NCBI GenBank assembly: GCA_018824405.1
Contig: JAHJGO010000013.1
Span: 1-64,000, forward strand
Origin: Gammaproteobacteria bacterium
GTDB lineage: Bacteria > Pseudomonadota > Gammaproteobacteria > Burkholderiales > Sulfuricellaceae
Length of the DNA: 64,000 bases
Direction: 5' to 3'
Part shown: positions 57,300 through 64,000 of the stretch, one piece after another
Layout of the letters: each line of letters opens with the position of its first letter
Numbering within the stretch: the stretch's first letter is position 1
Translations under genes and position numbers: made by a program
Notes under the pieces: model-generated
Told to the model about the DNA's origin: nothing
Seen by the model: only the letters and a program-made list of their open reading frames with translations
Databases searched by the model: none

Positions 57300-58372
57300 G
57301 GCGCGAGGGATTGGTTTGCGTCTGGTTCCGCATAACGTTCGCGGATTTCCAGGATAGTGGGAAGGATGGCCTGGCACAATTGCGTCAGCCTGGGGTCAAA
57401 ATGCCTGCCGCTGTTTTCGCTGATATAGCTGACTGCATCTTTCACTGGCCAGGCTTTCTTGTAGGGGCGGGCAGTGGTGAGTGCGTCGAATACGTCGCAT
57501 ATGGCGACCACGCGCCCTTCCAGCGGGATTTCCTCGCCCTTTAGCCCGTTAGGATAGCCAGAACCGTCCCATTTCTCGTGATGGGTAAGGGCGATTTCAC
57601 TGGCCATGCTCATGAGTTCGGATGGGTGGCCAGAGAGAATTTCCGCCCCGATCGCTGAGTGGGTTTTCATGATTGCCCATTCGTCATGGTCAAGCTTTCC
57701 CGGCTTGAGCAGGATGCTGTCGGGAATGCCGATCTTGCCGATATCGTGCATCGGGCTGGCATTGAGCAGCAGTTCGGCATGCCCCTCGCTCATGCCCGCT
57801 GCAAGCCCCAGCAGTTGAGAGTACTTGCTCATGCGTATGATGTGCAGGCCGGTTTCGTTATCCCGGTATTCCGCTGCCCGGCCGAGACGACGGATGATTT
57901 CGAAGCGCGTGTCCGCAAGTTCCTGAGTGCGCTCTCGAACTTTTTCCTCGAGAATTCTGTTCTGGTCGCGAATCTGGTTATGCATCAGGCGCACTTCCAG
58001 CATGTTGCGAATGCGGTTTAATGCTTCCAGCCGGTCAAATGGCTTGGTGATGAAGTCGCGTGCACCGGACTCCAGCGCCTGCAACCGGGTTTTCATGTCG
58101 GGTTGGGCGGTCAGTACCAGTACCGGCACATAGTTGTCGGGTTCTATTTCTTTGAGCTGTTGCATCACTTCGAAGCCGGTGAGATAGGGCATGTTGAGAT
58201 CCAGCAGGATCAGATCGAAATGATGCTCGCTATAGAGTCTGGCCACTTGGCGCGGATCAGTGGTGGAATAGACATTGTTGTAGCCATCGGCACGCAGCAT
58301 TTTTTCCATCAGGACGACGTTCGGCGTTTGGTCGTCCACGATCAGGATTTTTGCTGTTTTGAGGCTATCCAT
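57296..58372 (-). CDS. Response regulator with HD-GYP phosphodiesterase domain
   Basis: A 358-residue RpfG-type regulator that degrades cyclic di-GMP when active. The receiver (residues 5-125) has ILIVDDQTPNVVLMEKML, phospho-Asp in LILLDLNMPYLTG and TKPFDRLEAL. After a coiled-coil linker (130-170) comes the HD-GYP domain: SPMHDIGKIGIPDSILLKPGKLDHDEW, THHEKWDGSGYPNGLKGEEIPLEGR with the metal and GYP residues all present. ATG 58372 (MDSLKTAKILIVDD) is the natural start. It is followed, with overlap, by the GGDEF regulator. Confidence 0.9.
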   Translation of the reverse strand: MDSLKTAKILIVDDQTPNVVLMEKMLRADGYNNVYSTTDPRQVARLYSEHHFDLILLDLNMPYLTGFEVMQQLKEIEPDNYVPVLVLTAQPDMKTRLQALESGARDFITKPFDRLEALNRIRNMLEVRLMHNQIRDQNRILEEKVRERTQELADTRFEIIRRLGRAAEYRDNETGLHIIRMSKYSQLLGLAAGMSEGHAELLLNASPMHDIGKIGIPDSILLKPGKLDHDEWAIMKTHSAIGAEILSGHPSELMSMASEIALTHHEKWDGSGYPNGLKGEEIPLEGRVVAICDVFDALTTARPYKKAWPVKDAVSYISENSGRHFDPRLTQLCQAILPTILEIRERYAEPDANQSLAP

Positions 58373-58666
58373 AAGTGGTGTTTCACCTGCAGGATCAGGA
58401 AGAACTCTTATTCTGAATGACTTTGTTGCCTGCGGCGAGTTATTTGTCAATTTCAATTGACAGGGGTCGCAGGGTTCTGAGTGCTGCCTGCAAGGCAAGT
58501 CTGTTGCTGTCAGTACTGAGGGCTAGTCAAGGTTGCTTTCGACCTAGAAGGTGCTGCCCCGTCAGGGCTTGCTTTCCATGCCGATGGCGCCATCCCCATC
58601 AACTCGATCATGTGGCATGCGGTGACGAGGCCGATACTCGTGCCTTCTTGGATATCGGCCGGGATT

Positions 58667-59056
58667 TCAGTCATGCGCACGTGCCCACACGGCGCTGACG
58701 GAGGCAGCCAGTGTCATCGGGTCGAAAGGTTTGGGAATTACATCCAGCGCGCCCAAGGCCTTGTATTCCAGAATCTCGGCAGGTTGTACCTTGGCTGTCA
58801 TGAATATCACTGGAGTGGCACTGAGGCCGGGTATTTCGCGCAACTTCCCGAGTGTGCTCGGGCCATCCATGCCGGGCATCATCACATCCATCAGTATGAG
58901 TTGAGGTGCCCATGACGGCGCTTTGTCGAGCGCTTCCTGCCCACTGCTGCAGATTTCAACAGTAAAGCCTCCGATGGACTCCAGTGCCAGCTTGGCGACG
59001 GCCTGAATGTCGGGTTCGTCTTCAACGTATAGGATGCGTTTAAGGTCCATGCTCAT
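58667..59056 (-). CDS. Single-domain response regulator
   Basis: A receiver-only protein of about 129 residues: [20 protein letters not shown], phospho-Asp in [22 protein letters not shown] and [10 protein letters not shown]. Several ATGs are close together (59068, 59056, 59050), so the first few residues are uncertain. Lying between the hybrid kinase and the HD-GYP regulator, it is likely a phosphorelay shuttle or a motility-type output by direct binding. The 294 bases between it and the next gene hold nothing I recognise. Confidence 0.88.
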   Translation of the reverse strand: MSMDLKRILYVEDEPDIQAVAKLALESIGGFTVEICSSGQEALDKAPSWAPQLILMDVMMPGMDGPSTLGKLREIPGLSATPVIFMTAKVQPAEILEYKALGALDVIPKPFDPMTLAASVSAVWARAHD

Positions 59057-59106
59057 ATGAGATTTCACTCCCAGTGAATTTGAATTCTTTCATCTTGCCA
59101 CAAAAA

Positions 59107-62100
59107 TTATTTTTTCGGCTGCACCAGGTTACGAATGGTCTCCAGCAGCTTTTCGTTGCTGGTGCGCGATTTCACCAGAACCGCGCTGATTTTTCCTGCC
59201 TTGTTGGTACTTAATTCCTGCGCCGAAAAGATCAGTGTGGGTACGGCCGGCGTACAGGCTGACAGTTGCGGCAGTAGCTCCAGCCCGGATCCGTCCGGCA
59301 GGCCGATATCCAGGATTGCCAGGTCAAAGTGTTGGCGGGCTAGCAGGTCTCTTGCCTGAGCCAGGTTTTCGGCGGCAACGATGTGCGCCTGGCCGCTTAA
59401 CAGCGTGGCGGTGACCTGGCGGATATCCGCATCGTCCTCGACGTGCAGAATGTTCGGCAATTCGTTCTCAGTGCGCGTTGCGCTGTGCAATGCGGCCAGC
59501 AGGCGCTGTGGCTCGATCGGCTTGCTGATCCAGTCGCTCACGGCAAAGCTGACGCTATCAAGTAGGTATTTGCCTTCGCTGGCCTTGGCGGATACCACCA
59601 CGATGGGCAAGGCGCACGTGGCTTCCTGCGCGCGTAGTTCGCGGATGAGTGCGAGGCCGTCCTGTCCTGGTATGGACAGATCCAGGGTCATGGCGTCGTA
59701 CTGGTTCTGGCTGAGCATTGTTTTGGCCTCGGACGCGTCGTGTGCCTGATCACAGGCAAAGCCGCCGCTTTCCAGCATGATGCGCAGCAGGCTCGCGATA
59801 TCCTGGTCATCCTCGCAAATCAGGATGTGTGTTTTGTGATTGACAACGCCTGCGCCTGACTGGGCGTTGAGCCTCTGCTGCAAGGGAAGATCGAAAAAGA
59901 ATGTGGTTCCGGTGCCGGGTGTGCTTTCGAAATCAATGAAGCCATGCATTTTTTCTATCAAGGCCTTGCTGATGCTGAGCCCCAGACCGGTGCCCCCTTT
60001 CTGCCGTGTATCGGAGGAATCCGCCTGGGCAAATTTCTGGAAAATGCGCTCATGGAACTCGGGCGGGATGCCGGGGCCATGGTCTTGTACCGCCACCCTG
60101 ACCCATTCCGGTTGAGGCTGGCTCACTGTCACACTGACGGTTTCGCCGTGAGGGGAGAATTTTGCTGCGTTGGAAAGCAGGTTGGCCATCACCTGCAGCA
60201 GGCGGTCGCTGTCGACTTTGACCACTGCGCCTGGCAGGTTCTGAACCAGATTGAAGCGCACTCCCAGTTGTGCCCCATAAGCGTGGTTGTCGGCCAGGGA
60301 CCGTTCCAGCAGCGGCATCAATTCATGATTCTGGTTGTAAAATTCAAGCTTGCCGGATTCGATTTTCTCCACGTCGAGAATGTCGTTGATCAGCCGCACC
60401 AGGCGCTCGGAGTTGTTATAGGCGATATCCACCAGTGTTTTGGCCTGGGCAGGAATATCGCCTGCCACGCCGCCAGCAATCAGGCCTAGCGAACCGCGGA
60501 TGGAAGTCAGCGGTGTGCGCAACTCGTGGCTGACGGTGGAAACGAATTCGTTCTTCATGCGCTCGATTTGCTTGCGCTCGGTGATGTCCTGGCCGATGCC
60601 GAGAAAGCCGCTGATTCTGCCTTCCTGGTCGCGCAGGGCCGTGATCGAGAGCATGACCGGGAAGCGGCTGCCATCCTTGTGGATATAGGACCATTCATTT
60701 TCGTCAGTGCTGCCCAAGCGGGCCTTGGCAACAAATGCTTCGAAACCGGGCTCGATTTCCTTTTCCAGTTCACGCGTCAATTCATTGGCGCGCCTTTCCA
60801 CTTCCTGTGGATCATGAAGAATGGCAGGAGTCAGCTTGCCAATCATTTCCTCTGCCGAGTAACCCAGCATGCGCTCGGCAGCAGCGTTGAAGGTCAGTAT
60901 CATTCCATCGGGGTCGGTGGAGATGATGGTGTAATTGGCGCTGTTGAGAATCGCATGCTGCAGAGTGGTGGTTTCCAGCAGCGCAGCTTCGGCATGCTTG
61001 CGTTCGGTGATGTCGCGCACGATGCCGGTGAACATGCGCTGGCCATTCAGCACCATTTCGGTAACGGCCAGGTCCATGGGGAAATGGCTACCATCCTTGC
61101 GGAGCCCGGTGACTTCGCGCCCGATGCCGATAATTTTGCGTTGTCCGGTGCTGGTGTAGTTGTGAAGGTAGCCGTCATGGGCGCTGTGATAGGGTTCGGG
61201 CATCAGTATTTTGATGTTTTCCCCGATGACCTCATTTGCCGCATAGCCAAAGATGTTTTCAGCCGCGGGACTGAAACTTGCGACAATACCCAACTCATTG
61301 ATCGTTATAATGCCGTCCAGCACGCTATTCAGAATGGCGCGGGTGCGAGTGTCGCTGCTATGCAATTCCTGGGTGATGTCTTCTGCCATTTTCTGGGCGC
61401 GGGTCCGGCTGTTGGTCAGCGAGCGAATGATGCCGAAGGTCAGCAGCGTGACGCTCAGGCCGGCAAACAGAACCAGAAGAGGGAGAGATTCGCGCGCGCC
61501 AGCTTTGCTCCTGCCACCCTGATATTCCAACACCCATTGGCGGCCGCCGGTCTCAATCGTGCTGATGTACTTGAGACGCGGGTCGAGTGAGAGTTTTGTC
61601 GATTTTTCCTTGCTGTCAAAAATCGTGACGCCTGCTGTGTCAGGCTTTGCGCCTACCATGCCGCCATCAATGACTTTCAATTGGTGCTGGGCCAGCAGGT
61701 CGGTCACAAAGACTCCCTTCATCAGGTCGTTTATGACAAAGGCGGCATAGATTACGCCGGTGAATACCGCGCGGCGCTGTTCCACAGTCTGGATGGGCTG
61801 CCCGCTCTGATAAAGCGGCAACATGAGGATGAAGCCAGGGGTGCGTGTTTCATCCTGCACCAGAATGATGCGCCCGGTGGCGGCGGCTTCGCCGCTGTCT
61901 CGTGCCCTTTGCAGAGCGGCAAAACGTTCTGTTTCGCTGCCGAAGTCAAAACCGAAGGCTTTTTCATTGCCGGCCATGGGTTGCAAAAAAGTGATCGGAT
62001 AATACTCGGGGCGATCTCCAGCCGGGCGGATGGCGTAATGGGGGTGGCCATTCGGGTCAGTTGAGCGATCATTTCTGATGCTTTCTTCGTGCTGCACTTT

Positions 62101-62424
62101 GTTATATGTTGCAACGCGCGGAGCAAAGCCGATTACGCGAAAGCCATGAAAGCGCTGTTGCAGATCAAGTTTCATGATGTAGCGGCGGAACTCCGCGCGG
62201 CCTACGTCTTCAGAACCATCGAAGTATCCCTGCAGACCGCGCAGCACCTCGGTGTAAGAATCAAGGCGGTGGCGCAGACTCTGGGTGGCGGACTGCATGC
62301 GGTATTCGAAAGTGGTTCTGGTTTCCTGTGCCAGGGATTGATTGGCATAACGCCAGCCCAGTAGCGTGGCAACCAATCCCAGCAGCAGGATTCCGAATGA
62401 AATGAAGTTGACTGACCGCGTCAC
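59107..62424 (-). CDS. CHASE-PAS-PAS hybrid sensor histidine kinase with two receivers
   Basis: A 1105-residue membrane hybrid kinase. Order: membrane segment (5-25); periplasmic CHASE domain (about 75-285, [20 protein letters not shown] and [19 protein letters not shown]); second membrane segment (about 310-330); two PAS domains with PAC motifs (about 355-600); His[22 protein letters not shown]; HATPase ([32 protein letters not shown]); and two C-terminal receivers ([50 protein letters not shown]). CHASE domains bind small extracellular molecules; the ligand is unknown. The downstream REC, HD-GYP and Hpt-GGDEF genes form its probable relay. Overlaps moaC by 4 bases. Confidence 0.92.
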   Translation of the reverse strand: MTRSVNFISFGILLLGLVATLLGWRYANQSLAQETRTTFEYRMQSATQSLRHRLDSYTEVLRGLQGYFDGSEDVGRAEFRRYIMKLDLQQRFHGFRVIGFAPRVATYNKVQHEESIRNDRSTDPNGHPHYAIRPAGDRPEYYPITFLQPMAGNEKAFGFDFGSETERFAALQRARDSGEAAATGRIILVQDETRTPGFILMLPLYQSGQPIQTVEQRRAVFTGVIYAAFVINDLMKGVFVTDLLAQHQLKVIDGGMVGAKPDTAGVTIFDSKEKSTKLSLDPRLKYISTIETGGRQWVLEYQGGRSKAGARESLPLLVLFAGLSVTLLTFGIIRSLTNSRTRAQKMAEDITQELHSSDTRTRAILNSVLDGIITINELGIVASFSPAAENIFGYAANEVIGENIKILMPEPYHSAHDGYLHNYTSTGQRKIIGIGREVTGLRKDGSHFPMDLAVTEMVLNGQRMFTGIVRDITERKHAEAALLETTTLQHAILNSANYTIISTDPDGMILTFNAAAERMLGYSAEEMIGKLTPAILHDPQEVERRANELTRELEKEIEPGFEAFVAKARLGSTDENEWSYIHKDGSRFPVMLSITALRDQEGRISGFLGIGQDITERKQIERMKNEFVSTVSHELRTPLTSIRGSLGLIAGGVAGDIPAQAKTLVDIAYNNSERLVRLINDILDVEKIESGKLEFYNQNHELMPLLERSLADNHAYGAQLGVRFNLVQNLPGAVVKVDSDRLLQVMANLLSNAAKFSPHGETVSVTVSQPQPEWVRVAVQDHGPGIPPEFHERIFQKFAQADSSDTRQKGGTGLGLSISKALIEKMHGFIDFESTPGTGTTFFFDLPLQQRLNAQSGAGVVNHKTHILICEDDQDIASLLRIMLESGGFACDQAHDASEAKTMLSQNQYDAMTLDLSIPGQDGLALIRELRAQEATCALPIVVVSAKASEGKYLLDSVSFAVSDWISKPIEPQRLLAALHSATRTENELPNILHVEDDADIRQVTATLLSGQAHIVAAENLAQARDLLARQHFDLAILDIGLPDGSGLELLPQLSACTPAVPTLIFSAQELSTNKAGKISAVLVKSRTSNEKLLETIRNLVQPKK

Positions 62425-62903
62425 TTGTCTTCCCTGATCCAGTGCCCGGATTTGCCGCCCTCCTTTTCCAGCAGGCGAATGGCGTCAATCTGCATGCCGC
62501 GGTCTACTGCCTTGCACATGTCGTAAATGGTCAGCAGGGCGACACTCACAGCGGTCAGCGCTTCCATTTCGACCCCGGTGCGCCCCAGTGTTTCAGCGGT
62601 AATCACACATTCGATCGATGAATTGGCCTGATCAATGTTGAATTCGGCTGCCACCCGGGTGAGTGCCAGCGGATGGCAGAGGGGGATCAGGTCTGCAGTG
62701 CGTTTCGATCCCTGAATGGCGGCAATGCGTGCTATGCCGAGGACATCGCCTTTTTTTGCATTGCCGGCAAGAATGAGCTGCAGGGTTTCAGGCTGCATCC
62801 GGATATGGCCCGCAGCCCGGGCAATGCGCCGGGTTTCGTCCTTGGCGCCCACATCTACCATGTGAGCCTGGCCTTGCGCGTCGAAATGTGTCAGTGGATT
62901 CAC
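62421..62903 (-). CDS. moaC: Cyclic pyranopterin monophosphate synthase
   Basis: MoaC completes the first step of molybdenum-cofactor synthesis, forming cPMP. The 160-residue product shows [25 protein letters not shown] (residues 6-30), [16 protein letters not shown] with catalytic His/Cys surroundings, [21 protein letters not shown] and KEGGKSGHW at the end, all diagnostic. SoeA in this window needs the cofactor. It precedes the kinase gene with a 4-base overlap and diverges from the protease gene. Confidence 0.95.
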   Translation of the reverse strand: MNPLTHFDAQGQAHMVDVGAKDETRRIARAAGHIRMQPETLQLILAGNAKKGDVLGIARIAAIQGSKRTADLIPLCHPLALTRVAAEFNIDQANSSIECVITAETLGRTGVEMEALTAVSVALLTIYDMCKAVDRGMQIDAIRLLEKEGGKSGHWIREDK

Positions 62904-62949
62904 CGCTTTTCCTTATGAACTTATTACCGCGAACGGCTATCATAGCACC

Positions 62950-64000
62950 ATGAAATTGATTTATTTGTTGCCGTTTCTGGTGGGCTTGATGCCCCATGCA
63001 CTGGCCAGTGAATTACCCGATCTGGGCGAATCTTCTCAGGCCGTATTTTCTTCCCAGCAGGAGCGTCGCATCGGTGAATCCATCATGATGGATATCCGTC
63101 GCAGCCGCGACATGATGGGCGATGCCGAAGTGACGGATTATCTCAATGCGCTGGGTGCGCGCCTGGTCGCCAATAGTCAGGAGTCTTCTCGCAGCTTCGA
63201 GTTTTTTGTCATCCGCGACAGTACTTTGAATGCTTTCGCACTCCCCGGTGGATTCATCGGCGTTCACACCGGCCTGATCTTGTCTGCGCAGAGCGAATCC
63301 GAGCTGGCCAGCGTGCTGGCGCATGAGATTTCCCATGTTACCCAGCGCCACCTGGCGCGGGTGATCGCGGGGACGCAGAAAAACACCTTGACCTCTCTGG
63401 CCGCCCTGGCGGTCGCCATTCTGGCGGCTCGTTCCAATCCCCAGGTAGTAAATGCAGCCTTGGCGACGGCGCAGGCAACAGGTATCCAGAGTCAACTCGA
63501 TTACACGCGCGAGCATGAGCGGGAGGCGGATCGCATCGGTCTGCAGGTTCTGGGTGCATCTGGATTTGACCCGCACGGCATGGCCGATTTTTTCGGACGC
63601 ATGCAGAAATACGGCCGCCTGTATGAAAATAACGCACCGGTGTATTTGCGTACTCACCCACTGACCACCGAACGCATCGCTGATGTACAGAACCGGGTGG
63701 ATGCGCTGCCTTACCGCCAGGTGCCGGACAGTCTGGATTTCCAGCTGGTGCGGGCAAAGCTGGAAGCCGAAGAAGGCTCGGTCCAGAATGCGGTCAAAGT
63801 GTTTGAGGCCGCGCTGGCGGAAAAAAAATACACTAACAAAGCCGCGCAGCATTATGGCTTTGCCAGTGCGCTGCTGCGCAGCAAGGACTACAGCCGGGCG
63901 GAGCGAGAGTTGGCGCTGGCTCGCAAGTCGGGGGCACATCCCATGTTTGACGTGCTGGCGCTGCAGATCAAACTTGCGGCGAGGCAGCCGGGGGCCGCGC
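62950..64000 (+). CDS. M48 metalloprotease, BepA-like (3' end beyond the window)
   Basis: A periplasmic zinc metallopeptidase that runs off the window; about 350 codons are visible. The ATG at 62950 opens a signal peptide (KLIYLLPFLVGLMPHALAS). The M48 core includes FALPGGFIGVHTGLIL, the zinc motif HEISH within VLAHEISHVTQRHLARV, and the third ligand Glu in HEREADRIGLQVL. TPR-like repeats begin after about residue 260 (KVFEAALAEKKYTNKAAQHYGFASALLRSKDYSRAEREL). BepA assists outer-membrane protein assembly and degrades stalled LptD. Homology beyond the core is likely but the C-terminus is missing. Confidence 0.92.
   Translation, partial: MKLIYLLPFLVGLMPHALASELPDLGESSQAVFSSQQERRIGESIMMDIRRSRDMMGDAEVTDYLNALGARLVANSQESSRSFEFFVIRDSTLNAFALPGGFIGVHTGLILSAQSESELASVLAHEISHVTQRHLARVIAGTQKNTLTSLAALAVAILAARSNPQVVNAALATAQATGIQSQLDYTREHEREADRIGLQVLGASGFDPHGMADFFGRMQKYGRLYENNAPVYLRTHPLTTERIADVQNRVDALPYRQVPDSLDFQLVRAKLEAEEGSVQNAVKVFEAALAEKKYTNKAAQHYGFASALLRSKDYSRAERELALARKSGAHPMFDVLALQIKLAARQPGAA

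Noticed and set aside
58373-58666. Small frame in the gap between the single receiver and the HD-GYP regulator
   Set aside because: Cys/Arg-rich, no ribosome site and on the opposite strand to a continuous signalling operon.
63013-63939. 308-codon minus-strand frame at the right edge
   Set aside because: It is antisense to the clear BepA-like protease gene, which runs off the window; the composition of the frame is not protein-like.

Overview
The window reads as chromosomal DNA of a chemolithotrophic, sulfur-oxidising betaproteobacterium. The evidence is a full reverse-type dissimilatory sulfite reductase locus (dsrABEFHCMKLJOPNR), a molybdenum sulfite-oxidising complex (soeABC) and a rhodanese-tusA-dsrE2 sulfur-relay cluster, set among housekeeping genes in typical proteobacterial order (hpf-rpoN-lptB-lptA-lptC-kdsC-kdsD, ptsN-hprK-rapZ, coaX-birA). 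A Sulfuricella-like or Gallionellales-related organism is my inference; no rRNA is present to confirm it.

Layout. 0-2.9 kb: a HicA-like solo toxin, archease, an rtcB gene cut to its first 134 codons, and abutting the break a type IV pilin-like gene, then an unknown gene. 3-13 kb: yciH-rbgA, a cytoplasmic CZB chemoreceptor, SPFH/NfeD, apaH, plsC, a PfkB kinase, coaX, birA, an unknown gene and a mercaptopyruvate-type sulfurtransferase. 12.6-13.9 kb (minus strand, divergent from dsrA): a DsrC paralogue lacking both functional cysteines, an orphan Cas6/Cmx6-type RAMP protein and a 76-residue unknown protein. 14.2-28.7 kb (plus): the dsr operon, ending with a dihydrolipoyl-dehydrogenase-like gene. 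28.7-34.9 kb: small lipoprotein, cyclic-nucleotide-binding protein, Lon-substrate-binding-domain protein, ubiX, adhesin-E-like protein, Gx transporter/NusG-II pair, rapZ, hprK, ptsN, hpf. 34.9-39.8 kb: rpoN and the lipopolysaccharide transport/Kdo genes. 39.9-48.7 kb: a KefC-type antiporter, a second pilin-like gene with a good sigma-54 promoter, an orphan histidine kinase and an RND efflux pair. 48.9-54.9 kb: dsrE2, tusA, rhodanese and soeCBA. 55.2-62.4 kb: a phosphorelay whose outputs both make and degrade cyclic di-GMP. The window ends with moaC and the start of a BepA-like protease.

How it works together: sulfane sulfur is passed through rhodanese, TusA, DsrE2, DsrEFH and DsrC to DsrAB in the cytoplasm. 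Electrons move through DsrL and the DsrMKJOP membrane complex, and the sulfite produced can be oxidised by SoeABC, whose molybdenum cofactor synthesis involves MoaC. DsrN makes the sirohaem amide for DsrAB.

The most unusual part is the divergent operon beside dsrA. It pairs a Cys-less DsrC homologue with a Cas6-family endoribonuclease-like protein, although I see no CRISPR array or other cas gene in the window. Several dsr intergenic gaps carry perfect or near-perfect hairpins. A role for the Cas6-like protein in dsr mRNA processing is a testable speculation. I saw no rRNA, tRNA, complete insertion sequence or CRISPR array. Statements about base composition are by eye, not computed.
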